Shown: piece after piece, positions 8,638-17,127 of the stretch | Position numbering within the stretch: position 1 is the stretch's first letter | Layout of the letters: every line of letters begins with the position of its first letter | From: Akkermansiaceae bacterium UBA2367 | GTDB lineage: Bacteria; Verrucomicrobiota; Verrucomicrobiia; Verrucomicrobiales; DEV007 | DNA: 37,292 nt | Reading direction: 5' to 3' | Assembly (NCBI GenBank): GCA_002344525.1 | Contig: DDTJ01000106.1 | Span: 178 to 37,469, forward strand | Notes under the pieces: generated by a model | Seen by the model: the letters and a program-made list of their open reading frames with translations, nothing else | Databases searched by the model: none | Told to the model about the DNA's origin: nothing | Translations under genes and position numbers: made by a program

Positions 8638-9057
8638 GTGAAAGTTCGAAAGAAAAAGACCATTGCCCTCGCTGCGGTCCCTATCGCGTTGGTCGCCTAT
8701 GTCGGATCGTATCTCCTGAACTCCTCGAAGGGAGGGTATTGGATGAAGCTTGAACGGGACGGACGGAACCGATGGCGGTCGGGCATGTCGATCACCGACG
8801 CCATCCTATTCCAACCTCGGTTTGGCTACCACCCCCCTTTTGGAGGGGATGTCGTCGGAACCTTGTATGCCCCGCTCATCCGTTTGGATCGTCGATGGGT
8901 TCACCCAACCCGCTATATCACCGACAAAGGCACGTTCGAATGGGCTCAGGCGTTCCCGCTTGACGAAATCCACCCGCAGTTTCGCGAGGAAATTCGCAAG
9001 GATCGCCTCAATAACTCTTCGCAAACACCACCCGCCCCTCAGCCGGTTTCCCGGTGA
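8638..9057 (+). CDS. Small membrane-anchored protein of unknown function
   Basis: 139 aa from GTG 8638, chosen because it begins a lysine-rich cap (KVRKKK) directly before a single membrane helix at residues about 8-26; a GTG at 8602 is an in-frame alternative. The rest (GGYWMKLERDGRNRWRSG, FQPRFGYHPPF) is soluble and aromatic-rich. No family was recognised. Its 3' end overlaps the convergent proS gene by 50 bp, and both frames look like real coding sequence. It follows vapC by 69 bp but shows no sign of belonging to the toxin system. Confidence 0.6.
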   Translation: MKVRKKKTIALAAVPIALVAYVGSYLLNSSKGGYWMKLERDGRNRWRSGMSITDAILFQPRFGYHPPFGGDVVGTLYAPLIRLDRRWVHPTRYITDKGTFEWAQAFPLDEIHPQFREEIRKDRLNNSSQTPPAPQPVSR

Positions 9058-10534
9058 GGACGCAGGTGCCCGGTCCGCCGCGCAGGGCGGGGTCTTTCGG
9101 GATGCAGCGGACGGTCACCTTCAGCTCCTGCTTCAGGGCTTCCTCGTCGTCGGAGCTGCCTGCCCAATGGACGAGGGCGAAGCCGCCGTGGATCTCGGGC
9201 TGATTGGCGTTCTTCGGCGTGAAGAATTTCCGGAACTCCTCCATCGTCGCAATCTCGACGAGGTTCTCGTCGCGGAAGGCCACGGCGCGGACGAGGAGGG
9301 TATCCTGGATGTCCTGGAGGATTCCCGAGATGCCCGAGACCGCCTCCGCCACGGGGAGGAACTGCTTGTCCTTCGGAGTCCGGTCGCGACGGGCGAGGGC
9401 GACGGAGCCGTTCTCCAGATCGCGCGGCCCGATTTCGATGCGGACCGGAACACCCTTCTTGATCCATTCCCAGTTCTTGACCCCGCCGCCGAGATCGCGC
9501 TTGTCGATCTCGACGCGCACCGCGTCTCCGTGGAAGCTCTGCGCACCCAGCTCCGCCGCGAGCCTCTCGCAGGCCTCGATGATGGGGGCCTCGTGCTCCG
9601 GTTTCGGCGTCACCGGCAAAATGACGACCTGCGTCGGCGCGACGCGCGGCGGCAGGATCAGTCCGTCGTCGTCGCTGTGGACCATCAGGAGAGTGCCGAT
9701 CATGCGGGTGCTGACGCCCCAGCTCGTCGTCCAGGCGAACTCGCGCTTGTTGTCGCGGCTCTCGAATTCGATCCCGGCGGCCTTCGAGAAATTCTGCCCG
9801 AGGAAGTGCGAGGTGCCCGCTTGGATCGCCTTGCGGTCCTGCACCATGGCCTCGACGGTGAAGGTGTTCAGGGCGCCGGGGAAACGCTCGGCCTCGGTCT
9901 TCTCGCCCGCGATCACCGGCACGGCGAGATGGTCGGTGAGGAAGCGCTCGTAGACCCCGTGCATCTTCGTCGTCTCCTCCATCGCCTCCTCGGCGGTCTC
10001 GTGGGCGGTGTGGCCCTCCTGCCAGAGGAACTCGGCCGTGCGGAGGAAGAGGCGCGGGCGCATCTCCCAGCGCATCACGTTGGCCCATTGGTTGATGAGC
10101 AGGGGCAGGTCGCGGTAGCTCTGCACCCATCGCGCGAAGGCCGCGCCGATGATGGTCTCGGAGGTGGGGCGGATCACGTAGGGCTCGGTCAGTTCGCCCG
10201 AGGGGACCATTTTGCCGTCCTTCAGCTCGAGGCGGTGGTGGGTGACGACGGCGCATTCCGTGGCGAAGCCCTCGACGTGGGTCGCCTCCTTTTCCAGATA
10301 GCTGACCGGGATGAGGAGGGGGAAATAGGCGTTCTTGTGCCCCGTCGCCTTGAACCAGGCGTCGAGCTGTCGCTGGATCTGCTCCCAGAGCCCGTAGCCC
10401 CAAGGCTTGATGACCATGCAGCCGCGCACCTCCGAGTTCTCGGCGAGGTCGGCGGCACGGACGACCTGCTGATACCATTCGGGGAAGTTCTCCTCGCGGG
10501 TCGGGGAGATCGCGTTTTGCGGGGCTTTGGCCAT
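9008..10534 (-). CDS. proS: Prolyl-tRNA synthetase, archaeal/eukaryotic-type
   Basis: 508 aa; class II synthetase that charges tRNA-Pro. The length, the absence of the bacterial editing-domain insert and the C-terminal end AKSY identify the shorter archaeal/eukaryotic-type form, which also occurs in several bacterial phyla. Motif 2 is RPRLFLRTAEFLWQEGHTAH, and motif 3 is the GVSTRMIGTLLMVHSDDDG region. The TxE loop RPTSETIIG is intact. The start is ATG 10534. It is a single gene, convergent with and overlapping the small membrane protein at 9008-9057 and divergent from the MOSC gene (87 bp between starts). Confidence 0.96.
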   Translation of the reverse strand: MAKAPQNAISPTREENFPEWYQQVVRAADLAENSEVRGCMVIKPWGYGLWEQIQRQLDAWFKATGHKNAYFPLLIPVSYLEKEATHVEGFATECAVVTHHRLELKDGKMVPSGELTEPYVIRPTSETIIGAAFARWVQSYRDLPLLINQWANVMRWEMRPRLFLRTAEFLWQEGHTAHETAEEAMEETTKMHGVYERFLTDHLAVPVIAGEKTEAERFPGALNTFTVEAMVQDRKAIQAGTSHFLGQNFSKAAGIEFESRDNKREFAWTTSWGVSTRMIGTLLMVHSDDDGLILPPRVAPTQVVILPVTPKPEHEAPIIEACERLAAELGAQSFHGDAVRVEIDKRDLGGGVKNWEWIKKGVPVRIEIGPRDLENGSVALARRDRTPKDKQFLPVAEAVSGISGILQDIQDTLLVRAVAFRDENLVEIATMEEFRKFFTPKNANQPEIHGGFALVHWAGSSDDEEALKQELKVTVRCIPKDPALRGGPGTCVLTGKPAEGRVVFAKSY

Positions 10535-10621
10535 GGGACTGAAGAGGGTTGGATGGGAGGCCCGACCCTATCCGGTCCAGGGCGAATTGCCAGCGGGGAA
10601 ATTCGCGCGTAGCGTGCCCTC

Positions 10622-11083
10622 GTGGAAATCCTGCACCTCTTCCTCTCCCTCGACCACAACTACGTCGGCCACTTCGGCGGCCCGGCGGGGACGACGCCCA
10701 TTGTCGAGGTGCCCGAGATCGAATGCGTCGCGGGGCGCGGCATCCGGGGCGACCGCTATTTCGACCACAAGCCGGACTACAAGGGGCAGATCACCTTGTT
10801 CGAGATCGAGGCGCACCAGCGGCTCTGCGAGAGCTTCGGCATTTTCGACAAAGGTCCGGAGGTCTATCGGCGCAACGTCATCGTCGCGGGGCAGGATCTG
10901 AACGAGTGGATCGGGCGTGAATTCGAGATCCAAGGCGTGCGCTTCCTCGGCACCGAGGAGTCGAAGCCCTGCCTCTGGATGAACGAGGCCTTCTGTCCCG
11001 GCGCGGAAAAGGCGCTGCTCGGCAAGGGAGGTCTGCGCGCGAAAATCCTCGCCGGAGGAGTCCTGCGCCCGGGGCCGATGTGA
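10622..11083 (+). CDS. MOSC-domain protein
   Basis: 153 aa, a stand-alone MOSC domain from GTG 10622. The family traits are seen: GRGIRGDRYF near residues 38-47, the RRNVIVAGQDLNEWIGREF core (83-101) and the conserved cysteine in ESKPC (Cys117). MOSC domains bind molybdenum cofactor or sulfur carried on this cysteine; stand-alone versions act in molybdenum-sulfur handling or reductive detoxification. No molybdenum enzyme is encoded nearby, so the substrate is unknown. Divergent from proS. Confidence 0.85.
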   Translation: MEILHLFLSLDHNYVGHFGGPAGTTPIVEVPEIECVAGRGIRGDRYFDHKPDYKGQITLFEIEAHQRLCESFGIFDKGPEVYRRNVIVAGQDLNEWIGREFEIQGVRFLGTEESKPCLWMNEAFCPGAEKALLGKGGLRAKILAGGVLRPGPM

Positions 11084-11143
11084 CCGCTCGAAAAAACCGT
11101 AAGATCGCCGCCCTTCGCGCGGTTTCCCCTCGGACCCCACCCC

Positions 11144-11665
11144 ATGCGACGCGACACCGAGGAATTCATCGAACTGCTCACCGGTTCCCAATCGGCGGTG
11201 TTCGGCTACATCGTCTCGCTCTGCCACGACCACGCCCTCGCCAAGGACATCCTGCAGGAGACGAACCTGACCCTCTGGCGCAAGGCGGAGGATTTCGAGG
11301 CGGGCACGAGCTTCCCCGCCTGGGCCTGCCGCACCGCCTACTTCCATCTCCTCAACCACCGCCGCAAGCAGACCCGGGAGCAACTGGTCTTCGACGAGGA
11401 GGTCTTCGACTACCTCGCGGAGCGGCAGGAGGAGCGCGCCGTCGGCTCCGACCGCCGCCTTGAGGCCCTGCGCGCCTGCGTCGCCGCGCTGCCCGCCGCG
11501 CAGCGGGAGCTGATCGAGCGCCGCTACCAACCCGGCGCGAGCGTGCGCGACATCGCCCGCGACGACGGCAAGAGCGAGGGCGCGGTCTCCCAAGCCCTTT
11601 TCCGCATCCGCGCGGCCCTGCAACGCTGCATCGAAAAACGCCTGATGAAGGGGGACCCGGCATGA
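11144..11665 (+). CDS. ECF-type RNA polymerase sigma factor (Rhodopirellula/Verrucomicrobium family)
   Basis: 173 aa with region 2 at about residues 8-80 (VFGYIVSLCHDHALAKDILQ, then TSFPAWACRTAYFHLLNHRR) and region 4 at about 112-165 (ALPAAQRELIERRY, then SVRDIARDDGKSEGAVSQAL helix-turn-helix). The FPAWACRTAYF signature is typical of the PVC-specific ECF family. It should direct RNA polymerase to an unknown regulon. The stop overlaps the downstream FecR-like gene start by 4 bp (ATGA, 11662-11665), indicating a sigma/anti-sigma pair, with the membrane partner controlling it. Confidence 0.92.
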   Translation: MRRDTEEFIELLTGSQSAVFGYIVSLCHDHALAKDILQETNLTLWRKAEDFEAGTSFPAWACRTAYFHLLNHRRKQTREQLVFDEEVFDYLAERQEERAVGSDRRLEALRACVAALPAAQRELIERRYQPGASVRDIARDDGKSEGAVSQALFRIRAALQRCIEKRLMKGDPA

Positions 11666-13245
11666 AACGCGACGAACGCCACGAACGGGTCCGTCTCCTC
11701 GCCTCGCGCCTCCTCGACGGAGTCGCCTCGCCGGAGGAACGGACCGAATTGAACGACCTCCTCCGCGGCGACCCGGAGACCTGCGAACTCTATCTCGATT
11801 TCGCCGAGGTCCACGCCCTCCTCGCGAGCGGGCAGGCTGGCGAAGGCGCGGAGGTGGAAGCGACGGTCCTGCCTTTTCCGGTATCGCCCGCTGCCGCCCG
11901 CGCGAAACGCCGCCCCGCGCCGCGCTGGCCTTGGCTCGCGGTCGCGGCGGCCGTGGTCCTGCTCGTGAACGGCTACGCGCTCTGGCGGAATGGTGCTCCG
12001 CCGGAGGAGCCTTCGCACGTCCCCGGCGTCGCCGTGCTGAGCCGTGTCGTTGATCCGGAATGGGCAGGCAACGCCATCGTTCCGGGCGTGGGCGACGCTG
12101 TTCCGACCGGGCGCTTTTCTCTGCGTTCCGGCCTCGCCCAGATCGAATTTTTCAGCGGGGCCACGGTGATAGTGGAGGGGCCCGCCGAACTGGAACTGGA
12201 ATCCGCCTGGCGCATCGTCTGCCGCAGCGGGCGGCTCCGTGCCTTCGTGCCCGAGCCGGCGCAGGGCTTCGTCGTCTCCACGCCCGACTACGAGGCGGTC
12301 GATCTCGGGACCGAGTTCGCTCTCAGTGTCGGCGCGGGCGGACGCAGCGAGATCCATGTGGTCGATGGGGAGGTGCGGCTCGACTCCGCCGACGGGCGTG
12401 AGCTGCGCCATCTCGGAGCGGGCAGCGCGATCCGCGCCTCGGACGGGGAATTGAGCGAGATCGAAAGCCGCGGCGAGGCCTTCGTGGATCGCGAGCGCCT
12501 GATGCAGCTCGCCCGCGACGACTGGCGCTCGCGCTACGCGGAGTGGAAGCAGCGAAGCGAAGCGCTACGGAACGATCCCGCGATGCTCGTCTATTTCGAC
12601 TTCGAGGGGCACGCCCCTTGGGACCGCGCCCTGAAGAACCGCAGCGCCGCCGCCACAGGCGCGGCGGCCATCATCGGCGCGCAGTGGACGCAGGGCCGCT
12701 GGCCCGGCAAGGGGGCACTGGAATTCAAGCGCATCAGCGACCGCGTCCGCCTCCGCGTGCCCGGCGACTACGAGGCGATGACCCTCGCCGCTTGGGTGCG
12801 GGTCGAGGGCTTCGAGCGCCGCCTGAACTCCCTCGTGCTCACCGACGGATGGGAGACGGGCGAGGTCCACTGGCAGATCAGCAGCAAGGGCGAGCTGATC
12901 CTCGGCGTCTCCGGGGGGCTGAACAGCTTTTCCGTGCCCGCCATCGAGCCCCGCGACCTCGGGCGCTGGATGCACTTGGCCGTGACTATCGACGGCTCTG
13001 CGGAGGCGGGCCGCATCGTCCATTACCTCGACGGTCGACCCCTCGGGGAGGCCGTGTCGCCGAAACCGTTTCCGCCCCTGCGCCTCGGCGACGCCGAGAT
13101 AGGCAACTGGCAGGCCAGCGACCTCGTCAATCCCCATCCCATCCGCAGCCTCAACGGTCGCATCGACGACCTGTTCATCCTCGGTCGGGCCATGTCCCCC
13201 GAGGAGATCGCGGAGATCCATCGTGCGGGATTGCCGAACGGGTGA
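11662..13245 (+). CDS. FecR-domain membrane protein with C-terminal LamG/concanavalin-like domain
   Basis: 527 aa. Residues 1-58 form a short helical cytoplasmic segment that likely holds the sigma factor. A membrane helix spans about 90-107. A FecR domain spans about 150-245 (GRFSLRSGLAQIEFFSGATV, YEAVDLGTEFALSV, IHVVDGEVRL). Residues about 310-525 form a LamG/concanavalin-like beta-sandwich (MLVYFDFEG ... INGR-type ending NGRIDDLFILGRAMSPEEIAEI), probably carbohydrate binding. The pair with the overlapping ECF sigma factor suggests that ligand binding outside the membrane is passed to the sigma factor (inference from family knowledge). It converges on the large heme protein with 18 bp between stops. 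Confidence 0.88.
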   Translation: MKRDERHERVRLLASRLLDGVASPEERTELNDLLRGDPETCELYLDFAEVHALLASGQAGEGAEVEATVLPFPVSPAAARAKRRPAPRWPWLAVAAAVVLLVNGYALWRNGAPPEEPSHVPGVAVLSRVVDPEWAGNAIVPGVGDAVPTGRFSLRSGLAQIEFFSGATVIVEGPAELELESAWRIVCRSGRLRAFVPEPAQGFVVSTPDYEAVDLGTEFALSVGAGGRSEIHVVDGEVRLDSADGRELRHLGAGSAIRASDGELSEIESRGEAFVDRERLMQLARDDWRSRYAEWKQRSEALRNDPAMLVYFDFEGHAPWDRALKNRSAAATGAAAIIGAQWTQGRWPGKGALEFKRISDRVRLRVPGDYEAMTLAAWVRVEGFERRLNSLVLTDGWETGEVHWQISSKGELILGVSGGLNSFSVPAIEPRDLGRWMHLAVTIDGSAEAGRIVHYLDGRPLGEAVSPKPFPPLRLGDAEIGNWQASDLVNPHPIRSLNGRIDDLFILGRAMSPEEIAEIHRAGLPNG

Positions 13246-13263
13246 GGAAGCGCGGGCTCCTTC

Positions 13264-15957
13264 CTACTGTGCTGTCGTCGTCAGATACGCGAGCAAATCG
13301 GTCATCTCCTCCACCGTCAGCGTCGCCTCCAGCCCCTCGGGCATGAGCGACTGGCCGAGGCCTTTCATCCCGGCGATCTCGCCACGGGGAATGGTGCGGT
13401 CGATCCCGCCGGGCATGCGCAAGGTCACTTCGGCGGCGTTCTCCGTGAGGATGAATCCCGTCGCGGGCGGCCCCTCGCGGAACTCGAAGGTGTAGGCCTG
13501 ATACTGCGGCGCGACCTCGCGGTTCGGGTCGAGGATGTTTCCGAGGATGGTCTCCGCCCCGCCCGCCGCGAAGCTCGCCGCCGGAGGCCCGAGGGCGATG
13601 CCCTCGCCTTCGTGCGACTGGTGGCAGGCGATGCAGACCTTCATGAAGGCGAGCTTGCCCTTGGCCGGGTCGCCTTTTCTCGCAAGGGCGGGCTGGTAGG
13701 CGGTGATGACGTCGGATCGCTTCACCACGGGCGGCAGCACCTCGGCGGCGAGTTTCCGGACCCCGGCGTCGGCGTGGCGGCGCAGGTTTTCGACGAGGCT
13801 TGCGGGAGCGTCGGCCAGCTTCACCTTTTCGTCGCGGATCGCGGCGAGAAAGGCGGAGGAACTCTTCGCGTCGGCGACGAGGCGGACGGCGAGTTCGTCG
13901 CGGGCGGCGGGTTCAAGGGAGCCGAAGCGCCCGATCAGATAGTCGAAGTCGGTGATCGCTCCGACAAGGGCGGAGGAAAGGGAGGGATCACCCGCACCGG
14001 ACTCGAGGACGGAGCGGAACAGCGTCTGCGTCTCCGCGTTCGGGAGCAGGGCGAGCAGCTTCACGGCGGCGATACGCGACGGTGAGGGGGATGAGGCATT
14101 TGTCAGGGTCTGCGTCGCCTTGGCAGCGAGACCGGACCAGCGAGGCGAGGCCGCGAAGGATTTCCAGTCACCCTTGACCCGGACAAGGCCCTCCCGCAGG
14201 CTCGCGAGCAGGGCGACGGCGGCGCTGTCGGGATTCCCGGAGGCCAAGGCGTCGCCGACTGTGGCGAGCAGGGCGGGATCGTTGGCCCGCCCGATCATGC
14301 CGGCGAGCTGGATGCGGAAGGCCGCCGGGCTGTTCTTGGACGCCTCCCAAGCCGCCGCGAGATCGGCGGGGGTTCGGAGCGAATTGAGCACGGCGGCCTC
14401 CATCCAACGGTCGCCGGTGGAGGACTCGATGCGGTCGAGCAGCGGAGTTTCGGAGGCGAGAGCGGCGGGGAAAGGCTCGACTGCGGGCACGGGGGCGGCG
14501 GGCTTGCCCCGTTCGTAGAGAAGGCGGCGTGCCGTGGTGCGGTGCCAGTCGTTCGGGTGTTGGGTCAGGGCAGCGAGTTCGTCGTCGGAGAGCGAAGCGA
14601 AATCGGGGATGGCTCGGGAAGTTCGGTAGCCCTTCGGCGCGACGCGGTAGATGCGCCCCCGATCATTGCCAGCGTTGAGGTCGAGATGCTTCTTGATCGG
14701 TTCGGGGAGGGACCAAGGATGCTCGATCGTCTCGCGATACATGTCGGCGATGTAGAGGCAGCCATCGGGGCCGCTCGCAAAGGAGCAGGGGCGGAACCAA
14801 GTGTCGCTGCTGCGGAGGAATTCGGTCGTCTCGTTCGGGTCGGGGCGGTGGCCGACGGGCTGAACGGAACCCGGCCTCGTCGAGACGATCTTGCGGTGGA
14901 CGAGGTTGCTCCCCACGTCGCCGATGATGGCGTTGTCGCGGAATTCGGCGGGGAAAGCGTCGCCCCAATAGAGATGGATGCCCGTCGCCGCGACGAGGAA
15001 GCCCGAGACGCGTCCTCCGCCTTCGACGATGCCCTTGACGACCCCGGCGACGCGCCAGCGTGTCCTGACAATGCGCCAAGGCTCGTCCGGGCTGATGCGG
15101 TGGACGTTCGGGGCGGGTCCGTCCTCGGCGATGTTGAGGAAAGAGGCGGGCAGGCTGAACCAGGGATTCGGCTTCACCTGATGTCGCTCGTAGGCGGCCC
15201 AGACGAGATGGTTGGAATTGCTGCACACGAAACGACGCCCGGCGGAGTCGAAGCTCAGCCCGTATTGCGCGGTGCCGTTCTCCTGCCGCAGGTCGAGCTT
15301 CTCGGGATCGAAGGAGAAGTCGGCCCCGCGCAGGGAGAGGGTGGCAAAGCCCGGATCGTCGGGGCGGGTGATGTCCCCTCCGTTCCCGGCGGTCGCGCCC
15401 CAGATGCGGTTGTCCGGTCCCCAGCGCAGGCTGTTGAAGAGCGCCTGCATGTTCAGCCGCGGTTCGTTGCCCGCGCCGTAGCCGGTGAAGACGACTCGCT
15501 CCTCGTCGCAGACGCCGTCGCCGTCGTTGTCCCTGAAATAAAGGAGATCCGGAGAGGCCCCGACGAAGACCCCGCCCTTGTAGCAGAGGATCGCGCTGGG
15601 CCATTTGAGCTTGTCCTTGAAGACGACGCTCTTCTCGAAAACCCCGTCCTGGTCGTCGTCGTAGAGGAGCCGTACTTGGCAGACCGCGTCCTCGCGGCGC
15701 TCGGAGTAGCCGACCATCTCAACGACGTAGAGGCGACCCCTCTCGTCGAAGGCCATGGCGATGGGGTCGGTCACGTCGGGTTCGTGAGCAGCGAGGGTGA
15801 GCTCGAATCCCGGCGCGATCTCGAAGGTGGCGAGCGCGTCGGCCGGCTCGACCGGGGCGATGCGGGGGAACTCGTCAGCGGAGATTTCGGGCCCGTCCTG
15901 GGCGGACGAGGCGACGGCGAGGCAAAGGAGGGCGGCGCAAAGAGGGAGATTTTTCAT
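13264..15957 (-). CDS. Secreted PVC-type CxxCH heme protein with membrane-bound dehydrogenase-like propeller
   Basis: 897 aa with a signal peptide (MKNLPLCAALLCLAVASSAQ). Residues about 40-430 form a beta-propeller of the PVC membrane-bound-dehydrogenase family (AMAFDERGRLYVVEMVGYSE, LLYDDDQDGVFEKSVVF, YIADMYRETIEHPW). The middle (about 450-730) is helical and HEAT-like. The C-terminal cytochrome-like domain carries the single heme site CIACH (775-779), followed by LGPPAASF and NILDPNREVAPQY, as in the family's heme-binding C-terminus. Such proteins are thought to oxidise extracytoplasmic sugars or related compounds; the substrate is unknown. It lies tail-to-tail with the ECF/FecR-LamG pair, which may or may not control it. 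Confidence 0.92.
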   Translation of the reverse strand: MKNLPLCAALLCLAVASSAQDGPEISADEFPRIAPVEPADALATFEIAPGFELTLAAHEPDVTDPIAMAFDERGRLYVVEMVGYSERREDAVCQVRLLYDDDQDGVFEKSVVFKDKLKWPSAILCYKGGVFVGASPDLLYFRDNDGDGVCDEERVVFTGYGAGNEPRLNMQALFNSLRWGPDNRIWGATAGNGGDITRPDDPGFATLSLRGADFSFDPEKLDLRQENGTAQYGLSFDSAGRRFVCSNSNHLVWAAYERHQVKPNPWFSLPASFLNIAEDGPAPNVHRISPDEPWRIVRTRWRVAGVVKGIVEGGGRVSGFLVAATGIHLYWGDAFPAEFRDNAIIGDVGSNLVHRKIVSTRPGSVQPVGHRPDPNETTEFLRSSDTWFRPCSFASGPDGCLYIADMYRETIEHPWSLPEPIKKHLDLNAGNDRGRIYRVAPKGYRTSRAIPDFASLSDDELAALTQHPNDWHRTTARRLLYERGKPAAPVPAVEPFPAALASETPLLDRIESSTGDRWMEAAVLNSLRTPADLAAAWEASKNSPAAFRIQLAGMIGRANDPALLATVGDALASGNPDSAAVALLASLREGLVRVKGDWKSFAASPRWSGLAAKATQTLTNASSPSPSRIAAVKLLALLPNAETQTLFRSVLESGAGDPSLSSALVGAITDFDYLIGRFGSLEPAARDELAVRLVADAKSSSAFLAAIRDEKVKLADAPASLVENLRRHADAGVRKLAAEVLPPVVKRSDVITAYQPALARKGDPAKGKLAFMKVCIACHQSHEGEGIALGPPAASFAAGGAETILGNILDPNREVAPQYQAYTFEFREGPPATGFILTENAAEVTLRMPGGIDRTIPRGEIAGMKGLGQSLMPEGLEATLTVEEMTDLLAYLTTTAQ

Positions 15958-16066
15958 CTCGCGTGGGGCGAAGGGATTGTGATAAATGAGAAGCGTTCAC
16001 TTTGACGGGGAATGGATCGAAGACAATTCGCAAAAGTGGCGGGATTAGGGACGCTGGCCTAGGCTT

Positions 16067-16117
16067 GCGCAGTCGCCGCGTCCGGGGGCGACGAGGCAGC
16101 GCAGGCGGAGATTTTTT
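16067..16117 (+). terminator. Hairpin followed by T6, with no upstream gene on this strand
   Basis: An outer GCGC/GCGC stem and an inner GTCGCC/GGCGAC stem (16072-16092) are followed nine bases later by ATTTTTT (16111-16117). This looks like an intrinsic terminator, but nothing encoded on the + strand precedes it. It could end a small RNA or be part of a repeat. Confidence 0.3.
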
Positions 16118-16188
16118 CAGGCAATGCGAAGCGAGTTTTACGGTTGGGGTGAGGCGAACATCCTGCGGAGCATTCTTCCATCGGTCCA

Positions 16189-16286
16189 GATTTGCGAAAA
16201 TTCGCGGAGATTTGCGGCCATTCGCGTTAAATAAAAAGGAATGAGGAACGCGAATCAGCGCAAATGAGACGCGAATGGCCTCGAAT
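16189..16286. repeat. CGCGAATG-family palindromic repeat, copy 1
   Basis: The words ATTCGCG and ATTTGCG recur in the left half and CGCGAAT and GCGCAAAT in the right half. The centre is a perfect 9-bp inverted repeat, ATTCGCGTT (16220-16228) and AACGCGAAT (16247-16255), with an 18-nt A-rich loop. A related copy lies at 33546-33640. Confidence 0.75.
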
Positions 16287-16308
16287 AAAGAAGCTTCCCC
16301 CCCTCCCC

Positions 16309-17106
16309 ATGCAACTCCGCCGATCCCTCCCAGCCCTCGCCGCCGCCTGCTTCTCCCTCATGACCCTCTCCCTCCACGCCGAACCCTCCGCCCCGGTCGT
16401 GATCGCGCATCGCGGCGCTTCGCAAATCGCGCCGGAGAACACGGCCTCGGCCATCCGCGAGGCCCTGCGTCTCGGGGCCAAGGTGATCGAGTTCGACGTG
16501 CGCGCCACGAGCGACCGCGAGCTGGTGCTCTTCCACGACAAGGAACTGGACCGCGTCGCGGGGCGTCCCGGCACCATCGAGGCGAGCGATTGGGCCACGG
16601 TGAAGACCTTCGACGTCGGGAAGTGGTTCCAGAACGGGGATTTCACCGGAGAACCCGTGCTGCGCTTCGACGAGGCCATCCGGCTCTGCCTCGAAGGCGG
16701 GGCGACGCCCTTGATCGAGCACAAGACGGGCGAGGCCAAGGAATACGCCAAAATCATCCGCGCGCTCGGGGCGGAGGACCGGGTCATCGTGCAGAGCTTC
16801 GACTGGGAATTCCTGCGCAATTTCCGCGAAGAACTGCCCGGCGTCCCCCTCGGCGCGCTCGGGAGCAAGCCGCTCACGCCCGAGCGGATCGAAAATCTGC
16901 GCGCTTGGAAACCCGATTGGGTCGCTTGGAACTTCGCCGACCTCCTCCCGACGGATGTGCCCCGGCTCCGCGAGTGGGGGGCGAAGATCGCGCTGTGGAC
17001 CGTGAACGATCCCGCCGTCGCGAAGCAATGGGTCGAGTCCGGCGTTCAGGGTATCATCACCGACGTGCCGGACCGGATCACGGAAGCTCTGGCGGAGGAA
17101 GGGTAA
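16309..17106 (+). CDS. Secreted glycerophosphodiester phosphodiesterase
   Basis: 265 aa from ATG 16309, which begins a signal peptide (MQLRRSLPALAAACFSLM, cleavage near LHA-EP); an upstream in-frame ATG at 16264 would spoil the signal. GDPD family residues are present: His34-Arg35 (AHRG), APENT with Glu43, the EFD pair Glu61/Asp63, and FHD with His76. The C-terminal VALWTVND-like strand appears as IALWTVNDPA, and GIITDVPD ends the barrel. The enzyme hydrolyses glycerophosphodiesters to glycerol-3-phosphate and an alcohol, here outside the cytoplasm. It is the only gene on this strand in the vicinity. Confidence 0.95.
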   Translation: MQLRRSLPALAAACFSLMTLSLHAEPSAPVVIAHRGASQIAPENTASAIREALRLGAKVIEFDVRATSDRELVLFHDKELDRVAGRPGTIEASDWATVKTFDVGKWFQNGDFTGEPVLRFDEAIRLCLEGGATPLIEHKTGEAKEYAKIIRALGAEDRVIVQSFDWEFLRNFREELPGVPLGALGSKPLTPERIENLRAWKPDWVAWNFADLLPTDVPRLREWGAKIALWTVNDPAVAKQWVESGVQGIITDVPDRITEALAEEG

Positions 17107-17127
17107 GGCACACGCGGGGGAGACCCC

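Larger units (their letters stand above)
15958..16308. other. 350-bp intergenic region between divergent genes
   Basis: No gene is supported. It contains a hairpin with a T-run (16067-16117) and a CGCGAATG-type palindromic repeat (16189-16286). Promoters for the heme protein and the GDPD gene must lie here, but none is clear enough to place. Confidence 0.6.

Noticed and set aside
8750..10612. 620-codon + strand frame opposite proS
   Set aside because: It is a shadow of proS; the minus strand gives a full synthetase with all motifs, the plus strand gives only Asp/Gly/Val-rich sequence without a family.
11094..11125. Terminator after the MOSC gene (AAACCG/CGGTTT hairpin)
   Set aside because: A 6-bp stem with a 20-nt loop and only three T residues afterwards; too weak to call.
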